This document shows positions 27,801 through 34,431 of a stretch of DNA of 41,492 bases, piece after piece (the stretch's first letter is position 1; each line of letters begins with the position of its first letter). This DNA comes from Prevotella sp. HJM029. GTDB lineage: Bacteria > Bacteroidota > Bacteroidia > Bacteroidales > Bacteroidaceae. The notes beneath the pieces are model-generated. The model was not told the origin of the DNA. It made no database searches and was given only the letters and a program-made list of their open reading frames with translations. The DNA lies in NCBI RefSeq assembly GCF_000599605.1, contig NZ_AZHT01000018.1:1-41492 (forward strand). The letters are read 5' to 3'. The translations under genes and the position numbers were made by a program.

Positions 27801-28299
27801 CGCCATCAGCATTCGTAATAGTGCCCACCTTTGTCCCCTTCAACAAAACACTTGCCCCAATGATTGGGTCGCCATTTGCATCATGCACAATACCCGAAAG
27901 CTTGCTCGTTCCTGCTGCCATTTGCGTGCGTTCGCTGGAAGGTTTAGTTGTCTTTCGCTCGTTTTTATCAGCTTTTTCCTTTATCAATACAATGGTACTA
28001 TTGTTAAAAGAATACTGAATCCCTAAAGGAGCGAACACTTGCGAGAGAGCTTTCTCCAACGGCAAATCTTTACATACCAAAGTAACTTTCGTTTGCGGTT
28101 GAAGAACATTGTTACGGTAAACAAACGTATAGCGCGTTTGTTTCTCCACCTGTTGAATAAACAGGCTCACTTCTTCGTTCTGAAGATTAAGGCTTACACG
28201 GCCACGCTGCGCCCACAACGTGACAGGAAGCAACAACAGCGCCAGGATAAGTAAGATGCGCCGTACGTCTTTCCATTTATTTCTCTGTTTGCTTGTCAT
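24880..28299 (-). CDS. SusC-family TonB-dependent transporter with STN signalling domain
   Basis: An 1139-residue outer membrane transporter with a sensor part. Domains in order: signal peptide (to about 30), STN domain at about 35-108 (VSLFIQQVEKQTRYTFVYRN, then LPLEKALSQVFAPLGIQYSF), carboxypeptidase-regulatory-like domain at about 133-205 (SGIVHDANGDPIIGASVLLK), TonB-box-like VVVVGYGTQKKASVTGAI, plug with SVSILKDASATAIYGVRGAN, and barrel ending YNVGLNIQF. The STN domain transmits ligand binding to the FecR protein encoded 24 bases upstream. That makes this protein both importer and inducer switch for the locus. Confidence 0.96.
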   Translation of the reverse strand: MTSKQRNKWKDVRRILLILALLLLPVTLWAQRGRVSLNLQNEEVSLFIQQVEKQTRYTFVYRNNVLQPQTKVTLVCKDLPLEKALSQVFAPLGIQYSFNNSTIVLIKEKADKNERKTTKPSSERTQMAAGTSKLSGIVHDANGDPIIGASVLLKGTKVGTITNADGEFALDVPADGILLISYIGFATREVAIKKHAKLKITLDEDEAHNLNEVVVVGYGTQKKASVTGAIASVTTKDLVQTPQANISNMLVGKMPGLIAMQRSGAPGEDQSTLLIRGVSTFSDNTAPLVMIDGVERPNYNGLDPNEIESVSILKDASATAIYGVRGANGVILITTRKGQQGKPRLSYSGNIAIQSPTALPHYLNSAQYCEMYNEALKNDAYTKGTTYVPRFTEEDIERYRDGTDPIMHPNTDWVGKFLRNTSMRTQHNFHISGGTNRVKYFISAGFFKQNGMYKYTKIDRDHDVNASDARYNFRSNLDFNVTQDFKAIVQLATQINNIRTPGLGNSELWKEISWATPLGTPGMVDGKLVRLENAIDDENPWQALLNNGYKDTYANTINTTLRFEYDLSRVLLKGLSVHASTSYDSYYYSRRLSVKTMQTFVPKRDPNDQTQIILIPQNEASTWGGEFEYGKNRKVYFEAGLHYNATFGKHQATGLLLYNQSKYYAPSLKFHVPNAYQGIVGRITYGYANRYLVEFNMGYNGTENFAAGRRFGFFPAVSAGWVMSEEPFFPKNNWLVYLKLRATYGEVGNDKIGGDRFLYLPSVYGNTSGNLSGYNFGSSANPVYSQMIEEKRLGNPLLTWEKAHKLNIGVDMNFLKNHLTMTFDYFKERRNNILSNRNSAPMLIGASLPAYNMGEMENSGFELDINYRNSIRDFNYWGRFNYSFARNKILFQDEVPEKYAYQMRTGRRVGQFYGLLFDGFYNTWEEINALDRPVSSWNGNRLQPGDMRYVDVNKDGKIDMYDMVPIGYSSTPEIIYGFSVGCSWRGFDCSALFQGTSHVSIKYFGRALWPFINAHNSAKTLILERWTQERYEQGATISFPRLSMSPTRDTDNNYQDSNFWIRNANYLRLKNVEIGYTFRKHQLKTLGLESLRLYVSGTNLFTWTDVIDLDPEAPSKGGAVEINTYPLQKIYNVGLNIQF

Positions 28300-28323
28300 T
28301 ATGATATAGGTTTGTAGATTTGA

Positions 28324-29289
28324 TTATTCTATGAGGATATGATTATGCTTGATCTGATACTTAAATTTATATTGCAAACTCAACGAATAGAGTACGCTCT
28401 CCAAGGTCTCGTGATAGAAAGCCCCCGTGAGCAAATCATCTGCTAATTTTTGATTGCGCAATTCTATCGTTACACCATACCAATTTTCTATTTCTTGCAG
28501 CACTTCGCTCAGCGGTTGGCTACTAAACGCCAGATAACCATCTTTCCAACGTGCGTCCGTAGTGCTATCATTATCACAAATATTCATTTGATGGTTGACT
28601 ACGGAGTAGACTGACTTTCGACCAGGCACCAGCTGATAGACCTGCGAAAGACCTGCAGCAGAGAGCTGAACTGCTCCCGAGAAGAGTGCTGTTTCAACCA
28701 CTCCTTCATGACAACGCACATTAAATCGTGTGCCCAACACTTCAATCTGCATATCGTTTACACGCACATGGAAAGGACAATTGGCATCCTTGGTCACATC
28801 AAAATAGGCTTCACCTCGCAAAAGCTCCACTTCACGCTGCTCCTCTGGAACCACATGATACCGTAATTGACTATTGCCATTGAGACTCACATGGGTGCCA
28901 TCGGGCAGTGTGATCGTGCTTTTGCTGCCGGCTTTCACACTGACATAGGTATAGATAGGTGTTTTTGTATGCTGCGAACGCAACCACCAAATGCTGCCAC
29001 TCAACACAGAAACCAGTAAAATCACCACCGAGGCACGGCGCAAAAGCCTACGAACAAGCTGCCAACGCTGCGAACGGCGTATCTGTTGCTGAAGTTGTTG
29101 CAGTATTCTTTGTTGTGAGGCATCCTCCATTTTAGCCGAAGAAGCAGAGGAGGAGAACTCACCACACATCAAATTCCATAAGTCTTCATCGGAGGTTTGC
29201 GCCACCTTTCGTTGCAATTGTTCGAAGTCAGATTGCGACAATTGCCCCGATAAATATTGCTGATACAATTCTTCTATTCGCTTTTCCAT
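28324..29289 (-). CDS. FecR-family anti-sigma factor
   Basis: A 321-residue inner membrane anti-sigma factor. The cytoplasmic N-terminus (about 1-85) should bind the sigma factor. One membrane segment follows (ASVVILLVSVLSGSIWWL, about 87-104). The periplasmic FecR domain runs from about 115, with TLPDGTHVSLNGNSQLRY and EAYFDVTKDANCPFHVRV, and a C-terminal STN-contacting part (LSEVLQEIENWYGVTIEL) completes it. It sits between the ECF sigma gene (146 bases upstream) and the STN-bearing susC gene (24 bases downstream), the standard transenvelope signalling order in Bacteroidota. Confidence 0.94.
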   Translation of the reverse strand: MEKRIEELYQQYLSGQLSQSDFEQLQRKVAQTSDEDLWNLMCGEFSSSASSAKMEDASQQRILQQLQQQIRRSQRWQLVRRLLRRASVVILLVSVLSGSIWWLRSQHTKTPIYTYVSVKAGSKSTITLPDGTHVSLNGNSQLRYHVVPEEQREVELLRGEAYFDVTKDANCPFHVRVNDMQIEVLGTRFNVRCHEGVVETALFSGAVQLSAAGLSQVYQLVPGRKSVYSVVNHQMNICDNDSTTDARWKDGYLAFSSQPLSEVLQEIENWYGVTIELRNQKLADDLLTGAFYHETLESVLYSLSLQYKFKYQIKHNHILIE

Positions 29290-29435
29290 AAAGGGTTACT
29301 TCTAATAAGGATACGCAAAGACGCTCACGTGATACCTTTATATAACGTTTATTAACGATGATCTTTTAATCATGATTGGAGGAATAATCGCCCTTTGAGA
29401 ACTCGGTTTTGGCAAACGAGGCCTCAGCAGGGGGT
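29290..29435. other. Gap between the ECF sigma and FecR genes
   Basis: The 146 bases contain no gene. There is an 8-bp palindrome GAGGCCTC at 29419-29426. This long gap upstream of fecR is a plausible place for the ECF-dependent promoter of the locus, since only 24 bases separate fecR from susC. I cannot assign boxes, because ECF consensus sites differ between systems. Confidence 0.3.
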
Positions 29436-29978
29436 CTAACGCTGCTTCAACTCGCGTCTGAAAACCTTCAAGGTTGATGTAAGATAGTTTTTAACCGTCT
29501 GCGAAGATAAATTCAAGGAGTCGGCAATCTCTTGTATGGTCATATTCTTTTCGCGGCTCATTTCATAGATCTGGCATGCTCGTTTTGACAAGTGTCTTTT
29601 CGTTTGTTCCACCTGTTCTACCACTTCATGATAATTCACCTGCTCTTCGGGCGTAGGGATGGGCGACATTTTATGACAGGCTTGCCGATACTCTTCGAAA
29701 TCAATCTGCGCAATTCGCTTTCTAAAACCATCGATAATCAAGTTTCGCGCGATGGTGAATAACAAAGCATGTACGTTACCATAGCAATCCAACTGTTGGC
29801 GTGTGTTCCACAATTTCAAGAATGCCTCCTGCACAATATCCTCAGCAAGAGCATTATTTTTAGTTTGTGCCATGGCAAAGCCATAGAGCCTATTAGAATA
29901 ATGTGCATACAAATCGGAGAAAACCTCGTAAGAGCCTTCCTTCAATCGTGCGATGTAGCCATCAGGAGTGTCATTCAT
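29436..29978 (-). CDS. ECF-type RNA polymerase sigma-70 factor
   Basis: A 180-residue sigma factor of the Bacteroidota ECF type that drives expression of glycan-use genes once its FecR partner releases it. Region 2 is at about 10-80 (YAHYSNRLYGFAMAQTKNNA, then LAEDIVQEAFLKLW). Region 4 is at about 120-175 (IYEMSREKNMTIQEIADSLN, then LSSQTVKNYL). The frame is open to 30044, but MNDTPDGYIARLKEG at 29978 gives the usual short N-terminus before region 2. It is the first gene of the polysaccharide locus. No TAnnTTTG promoter was recognised upstream. Confidence 0.93.
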   Translation of the reverse strand: MNDTPDGYIARLKEGSYEVFSDLYAHYSNRLYGFAMAQTKNNALAEDIVQEAFLKLWNTRQQLDCYGNVHALLFTIARNLIIDGFRKRIAQIDFEEYRQACHKMSPIPTPEEQVNYHEVVEQVEQTKRHLSKRACQIYEMSREKNMTIQEIADSLNLSSQTVKNYLTSTLKVFRRELKQR

Positions 29979-30086
29979 TAAAACCCAGGATAAAATTGTT
30001 TGTAGTGGATAATGCTTGCAAATGCGTTGGATGGCGGCCAGCAACCTATGGTTATTCGGTGGCTACTGCAACCGCCTGTCTCACGA

Positions 30087-31244
30087 TTATTTTAGTGGAA
30101 ACGTAAAATGCTTTTTCTCTTTCGCTGTCAATCCAACGTAATCGACCTCCAACTTGCCTTTCGAGATATGACAAAGCAGGTACGTATTATTGCTGTTCAC
30201 CAAATTAGGGAAGTTGATTACCTCATTCGGTTCTTGATAGGCAAACGCGTGTAGATGACCAGAAAGCATCACAGAAACATTCATTTTGTTGAGCTCTGGA
30301 GTGATTGTTTTCTGCATGTGATAGCAACCATGCCAGTTTTTCAATGTCGGCGGCATGTGTGAGAATACCACTAAAGGATAACGTCCCACCTTTTTTTCTT
30401 CACGAAGGCTACGCAACCAGTGAGCTTGCTCTTCGCGATAATGGTCATAATCCACCATACCACTATATTCAATACTCTCATCGGGCTTATCTTCTCCTGA
30501 GTCAATAAACAAGAAATCGATTCCTGCTACGTGCTGTACGCGATAATAATGGCCATTGTTTGTGGGAAAATAATGATAAAGGTTATCGGCGAATCGGTCG
30601 CGTAGCTCATGGTTTCCACGATTAAAGAACAACGGGGTATGCGTGGCAAACATACTAACACAGGTGTCTAAGTAGGCATCCATCATGTGTTTCTGGTCGC
30701 GTATGCGGTGAGACATATCGCCATTGAGCAACACAAAATCAATCTTATGAAAGTCAACATCTTTGCATAATTCTTTCATAAACTGCGGTCGCTCGTGAAT
30801 ATCATTCAATACCAAGAAGGTAAGGTCGCGCGGTTGGGCAGGAAAAGTCGTAAAGGTGTAGGGCTTACCACGCCAAACATCGGTACAAGCAGTCTTACCC
30901 AAGCTCACCAAATCGTCGTAATGCCACTCAACAATCTCTTGTGTGAACACACGATAGCGATACTTCGCATCGGGTTTTAAGCCTGTCACGTGCACGCGAT
31001 GCACACTATCCGTAATCACTCTGCGCCCCGCCAACACGTCATAATAGCGAGGTCGCGCCTGTCCATAGAAGTGATCGGGGCCTTCGGGAGCCACCTCTAC
31101 CCACGAAAGGCCAGGCTTATCGGTCACCCAAACAATGGTTGCACTTGTGCTATCCATATCACATATCCATGGACCATGCGTCACTTTGATGGCGTTGGCA
31201 CCAAGTGTGAACAGCAACATTAATCCTAATAATAGATGTTTCAT
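30087..31244 (-). CDS. Secreted metallophosphoesterase, purple-acid-phosphatase-like
   Basis: A 385-residue secreted or periplasmic phosphoesterase. After the signal peptide (MKHLLLGLMLLFTLGANA) is a fibronectin-III-like domain at about 20-125 (SATIVWVTDKPGLSWVEVAP; HRVHVTGLKPDAKYRYRV). A calcineurin-like domain follows with all metal-binding motifs: LNDIHERP, LNGDMSHR, NRGNHELRD, FSHMPP and SGHLHAF. The upstream in-frame Met at 31283 would add 13 residues before the signal peptide and is less likely. It lies on the same strand just upstream of the sigma gene and may or may not belong to the locus. The substrate is unknown. Confidence 0.85.
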   Translation of the reverse strand: MKHLLLGLMLLFTLGANAIKVTHGPWICDMDSTSATIVWVTDKPGLSWVEVAPEGPDHFYGQARPRYYDVLAGRRVITDSVHRVHVTGLKPDAKYRYRVFTQEIVEWHYDDLVSLGKTACTDVWRGKPYTFTTFPAQPRDLTFLVLNDIHERPQFMKELCKDVDFHKIDFVLLNGDMSHRIRDQKHMMDAYLDTCVSMFATHTPLFFNRGNHELRDRFADNLYHYFPTNNGHYYRVQHVAGIDFLFIDSGEDKPDESIEYSGMVDYDHYREEQAHWLRSLREEKKVGRYPLVVFSHMPPTLKNWHGCYHMQKTITPELNKMNVSVMLSGHLHAFAYQEPNEVINFPNLVNSNNTYLLCHISKGKLEVDYVGLTAKEKKHFTFPLK

Positions 31245-31364
31245 GTACTTTGCTTTTTGATGTATTAAAAGTTCTTTTTTCAAAAGATTACACCAGCAAT
31301 ACGAGAAAAGGTTAAAGTGGTACTATATTTTTTTTAAAAATGTTTGGTTTGATTGCTGTTTTTT

Positions 31365-31985
31365 CTATTTCAAAGGGAACAATCCATACAGCTCAGCATC
31401 AATCTGGTCGGTAACCTTCTGAAAATCTTGTGCATTATTTTCGAAATCTATGTTATCACCATCAATGATAATAAGGTGTCCTTTATAGCCTTTAATCCAG
31501 TCTTCATAGCGATTATTAAGCCCAGTGAGATAATCGATACGAATACTTTTTTCAAAGCTCCGTCCCCTTTTTCCAATATGTTTCACCAAAGTGGGTATGC
31601 TCGAACGAATGTAAATCATCAAATCGGGCAAGGCTACCAATGAAATCATCAGGTCAAAGAGGTCAGAATAGTTTGCAAAATCTCGATCACTCATCATCCC
31701 CATCTCGTGCAAGTTAGGTGCAAAGATGCGTGCATCTTCAAAAATTGTTCGATCTTGAATAATGGTATCTTTACTTTTTGCAATCTCAACCACCTCTTTA
31801 AAACGCTTATTCAAGAAATAAACTTGCAAATTAAACGACCATCGTGGCATGTCTGCATAGAAGTCATCGAGATAAGGATTGTTATCTACAGGCTCAAAAC
31901 GCGGTATCCAATGAAACCGTTTGGCCAACATTCGCGTGAGTGTTGTTTTACCACTTCCAATATTTCCAGCAATTGCTATATGCAT
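31365..31985 (-). CDS. Deoxynucleoside kinase (second of a tandem pair)
   Basis: A 206-residue kinase that phosphorylates deoxynucleosides for salvage. Motifs: P-loop GNIGSGKTTLT (residues 7-17), the substrate-site Glu in RFEPVDNNPYL, the IQDRTIFEDARIF stretch containing the DR motif, and the lid RSSIPTLVKHIGKRGRSFE. The family covers deoxyadenosine, deoxyguanosine and deoxycytidine kinases; the sequence alone does not fix the base. It is a paralogue of the gene 17 bases upstream, with identical first 17 residues but clear divergence in the middle, which suggests a split of specificity. Confidence 0.88.
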   Translation of the reverse strand: MHIAIAGNIGSGKTTLTRMLAKRFHWIPRFEPVDNNPYLDDFYADMPRWSFNLQVYFLNKRFKEVVEIAKSKDTIIQDRTIFEDARIFAPNLHEMGMMSDRDFANYSDLFDLMISLVALPDLMIYIRSSIPTLVKHIGKRGRSFEKSIRIDYLTGLNNRYEDWIKGYKGHLIIIDGDNIDFENNAQDFQKVTDQIDAELYGLFPLK

Positions 31986-32002
31986 AATTCAATATTAATA
32001 GG

Positions 32003-32623
32003 TTAGAATAATCCAAACAAATGGGCATCGATTTGATCGATAATACCCGAAAAATCTTTTTTATTTCGTAGAAAATCGAGTGTATCAACTTCCACAACCA
32101 TCACTTTTCCCTGATACTTTTGAAACACAAACTCCTCGTAAAGCTGGTTTAAGCGCTCCAAATATTCCAAAGGCATCTGCTGTTCATAGTCGCGTCCGCG
32201 CTTCTGAATGTTTTTTACTAAATTTGAAACACTCGACCGAAGGTAAATCATCAAATCGGGGTAATGCAATATATGCGTCATCGATTCGAAAAGCTCCATA
32301 TACGTATGGAAGTCTCGTGCACTGAGATTGCCCATCTGATAGTTGTTCTCTGTAAACACATACACCCCTTCATAGATACTACGATCCTGCACAAAGGTTT
32401 CTTTTCCGCTGCTTTTCGCTAACGTCAGCAAATCTTTAAAGCGCTCTTTCAGAAAGAACACTTCCATATTAAACGACCACCTTGGAATATCCTTATAATA
32501 GTCTTCCAAATAAGGATTATAGTCCACAGCCTCATATTTAGGAATCCATCCATAATGATGCGCTAAACATTCCGTGAGCGTCGTCTTGCCACTCCCTATA
32601 TTTCCAGCTATTGCAATATGCAC
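32003..32623 (-). CDS. Deoxynucleoside kinase (first of a tandem pair)
   Basis: A 206-residue paralogue of the downstream kinase. P-loop GNIGSGKTTLT, substrate-binding KYEAVDYNPYLEDYYKDIPR, the DR motif in FVQDRSIYEGVYVF, and lid RSSVSNLVKNIQKRGRDYEQ. It differs from its neighbour at the segment after the P-loop (CLAHHYGW against MLAKRFHW) and by two extra residues (GKE) before the DR motif. By analogy with the paired deoxyadenosine/deoxyguanosine kinases of lactobacilli, the two could form a heterodimer or divide purines between them; this is inference. It lies 41 bases after luxS on the same strand. Confidence 0.88.
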   Translation of the reverse strand: MHIAIAGNIGSGKTTLTECLAHHYGWIPKYEAVDYNPYLEDYYKDIPRWSFNMEVFFLKERFKDLLTLAKSSGKETFVQDRSIYEGVYVFTENNYQMGNLSARDFHTYMELFESMTHILHYPDLMIYLRSSVSNLVKNIQKRGRDYEQQMPLEYLERLNQLYEEFVFQKYQGKVMVVEVDTLDFLRNKKDFSGIIDQIDAHLFGLF

Positions 32624-32664
32624 GTTTTTCTTTTTTAAAAAGATAAAAAACCGATAAATGGCAT

Positions 32665-33153
32665 CTATTCTGCTTTAGGTGGATAGTGCATTTGCGCTTC
32701 GGTGATGGATAGGAGCACCTCTTTCAAAAACTTTTCTGCTTCATAACGTGCCATCGGCAAATCTTGCAATAGGTAGTTTCCACAATCCATTGCTGAAGCA
32801 CCAGGTACCTCTCCTTCATAATGAGCGATGAAATCGAAGGTGCGCCGCAACAAGTCCAGCACATCTTTGCTTTCTAAGTCGCCCTGCACAATGAGATAAT
32901 TCCCCGTCAAGCAACCCATAGGCCCCCAATAAACAATACGTTCTTTCCATTCAGCATCGTTGCGAATGAAAGTCGCTGCAAGATGCTCTATGGTGTGAAT
33001 GGCACCATTATGTAATGCGGGTTCACGATTAGGCAATTTCATGCGCACATCAAATGTTGTCACAATCTCGCCACCCACATGGTCTTTCCTACTCACATAC
33101 ACACCACGTTGTAATTGTTCGTGGTTCACTGTGAAACTCGGTATCTTTTCCAT
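32665..33153 (-). CDS. luxS: S-ribosylhomocysteine lyase LuxS
   Basis: LuxS splits S-ribosylhomocysteine into homocysteine and DPD, the precursor of the AI-2 signal. The 162-residue protein has the zinc site His53 and His57 in HTIEHL and Cys124 in MDCGNY, with catalytic Cys81 in GPMGCLTGNY and Glu56. Length and motifs are standard. It lies 20 bases after mtnN, which makes its substrate, so the two genes encode consecutive steps of S-adenosylhomocysteine detoxification. Confidence 0.96.
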   Translation of the reverse strand: MEKIPSFTVNHEQLQRGVYVSRKDHVGGEIVTTFDVRMKLPNREPALHNGAIHTIEHLAATFIRNDAEWKERIVYWGPMGCLTGNYLIVQGDLESKDVLDLLRRTFDFIAHYEGEVPGASAMDCGNYLLQDLPMARYEAEKFLKEVLLSITEAQMHYPPKAE

Positions 33154-33173
33154 TCTTTATTCCTTTTCTATAT

Positions 33174-33833
33174 TTATTTCAAGACATTGCCTACTTGTTG
33201 TAACCGTTCCACAAATCGATGTGTCACCTCAAAGCTACCATCAGCCAATCGTTCCCAAAAATCAAAATACATCTCTGCCTTATGGTCTTTTAAAGGAACA
33301 TCGCTTATAATACGGAAACTCACAAAGGGCACACCAAATGTGTAACACACTTGCGCAATGCTACAACTCTCCATATCCACAGCTTTGGCCTCGGGAAAAT
33401 GCTGCATTATCTCACGCATCTTTTCACGTGAATCAACAAACCAGTCGCCACTCACCATTAAACCCATCGTTATTGCATGGCAATCACTACCAAATTGCTG
33501 CACAATTGCAATGAGTTTATCCGATAATATATACCGTTTTGGCATGCCCATAATCTGACCATAAGCACAATTGTCACCACAATAGGCATCGTGATAGGTC
33601 GTCTCCATGGCTACAACCACGTCACCCACGTTGAGTGAAGGGTCTGCTCCCCCTGCACATCCTGAAGAGATAATCACATCGGGATGATGCTTTTCGATCA
33701 TCATCGTGGCACCTATGGCGGCGTTCACCTTCCCAATGCCACATTTTTGTAGCACGATGTTGGAATCGTTTCCAAACACCTTCTTCAGTTGCGCGAACTC
33801 TTTGTCCATTGCAACGATAATTCCAATTTTCAT
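33174..33833 (-). CDS. mtnN: 5'-methylthioadenosine/S-adenosylhomocysteine nucleosidase
   Basis: This enzyme (Pfs) removes adenine from S-adenosylhomocysteine and methylthioadenosine, supplying the LuxS substrate. The 219-residue protein has the start MKIGIIVAMDKEFAQL with Glu12, the glycine-rich SSGCAGGADPSLNVGDVVV, the VDMESCSIAQVC segment and the catalytic Asp in FRIISDVP. The frame is open to 33887, but the ATG at 33833 gives the family N-terminus. A promoter box lies 23 bases upstream. It probably drives mtnN-luxS and perhaps the kinase pair. Confidence 0.94.
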   Translation of the reverse strand: MKIGIIVAMDKEFAQLKKVFGNDSNIVLQKCGIGKVNAAIGATMMIEKHHPDVIISSGCAGGADPSLNVGDVVVAMETTYHDAYCGDNCAYGQIMGMPKRYILSDKLIAIVQQFGSDCHAITMGLMVSGDWFVDSREKMREIMQHFPEAKAVDMESCSIAQVCYTFGVPFVSFRIISDVPLKDHKAEMYFDFWERLADGSFEVTHRFVERLQQVGNVLK

Positions 33834-33855
33834 TTCTCTTGGTTGGTTTTGCCTA

Positions 33856-33883
33856 CAAAGGTAGTAAAAAATATTGGCGCAAA
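33856..33883 (-). promoter_or_regulatory. Promoter of mtnN-luxS
   Basis: On the minus strand TACCTTTG (33863-33856) matches TAnnTTTG. A TTTG lies 16 bases upstream (33883-33880), a little closer than the usual 19-21. Confidence 0.55.
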
Positions 33884-34348
33884 GCATTGCATCTCACACA
33901 GATTTAGGATGATTTTATCGCATTTAATGCCTAAAGCTTCTGCGAACAACGCCATATACAGAGCATTTGAGGATACCCCACAATATAAAAGTATGTTCCC
34001 TTCTTACCATTTTCGTAAGATATGGGTAGCACTTCCTTATACATGCTCAAAAAAGCAATTACACTTCTCGACGATTTGCATCACAGAAACACCCACATTC
34101 CTTACAAAACCATTAACATCCTGAATCGAATTTTCACAGGACTCCTATACCTTCCTAAGTAGATGATAACGAAATGCTTCATGAACTTCATTGTGCAACC
34201 ATGCTGGCCAAAGCCTGCTTGAAAGTCTGTTTTCTGCCTCCTATGGAGGATACAGGCTTCCCCCTATGCCATCTCTCACGTTCCATACTCGTTTTGGGCT
34301 TGCCAATCTCCTTTTTTCAAGCATAAAAACAGAAAAAACAAATAGATA
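33884..34348. other. Divergent intergenic region between mtnN and the sialic acid operon
   Basis: About 465 bases without a credible gene. Small open frames here have no recognisable product. No tRNA or known riboswitch pattern was seen. The plus-strand promoter and palindrome lie immediately downstream. Confidence 0.5.
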
Positions 34349-34380
34349 TTTGGGCATGTTTCATATTTATTGTATATTTG
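34349..34380 (+). promoter_or_regulatory. Promoter of the sialic acid operon
   Basis: TTTG (34349-34352), a 20-base spacer, then TATATTTG (34373-34380): a full match to the Bacteroidota consensus. The expected start of transcription is near 34387, about 45 bases before the first ATG. Confidence 0.8.
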
Positions 34381-34390
34381 TAGCTACAAA
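34377..34390. promoter_or_regulatory. Perfect 14-bp palindrome, candidate operator
   Basis: TTTGTAGCTACAAA is fully self-complementary. It overlaps the last four bases of the -7 box and the expected transcription start, so a protein bound here would block polymerase. No regulator gene lies in the operon. Confidence 0.55.
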
Positions 34391-34431
34391 ACTCAGCGCT
34401 AAATCTATTAAACAAAAAGCAGCTAAGGCAA

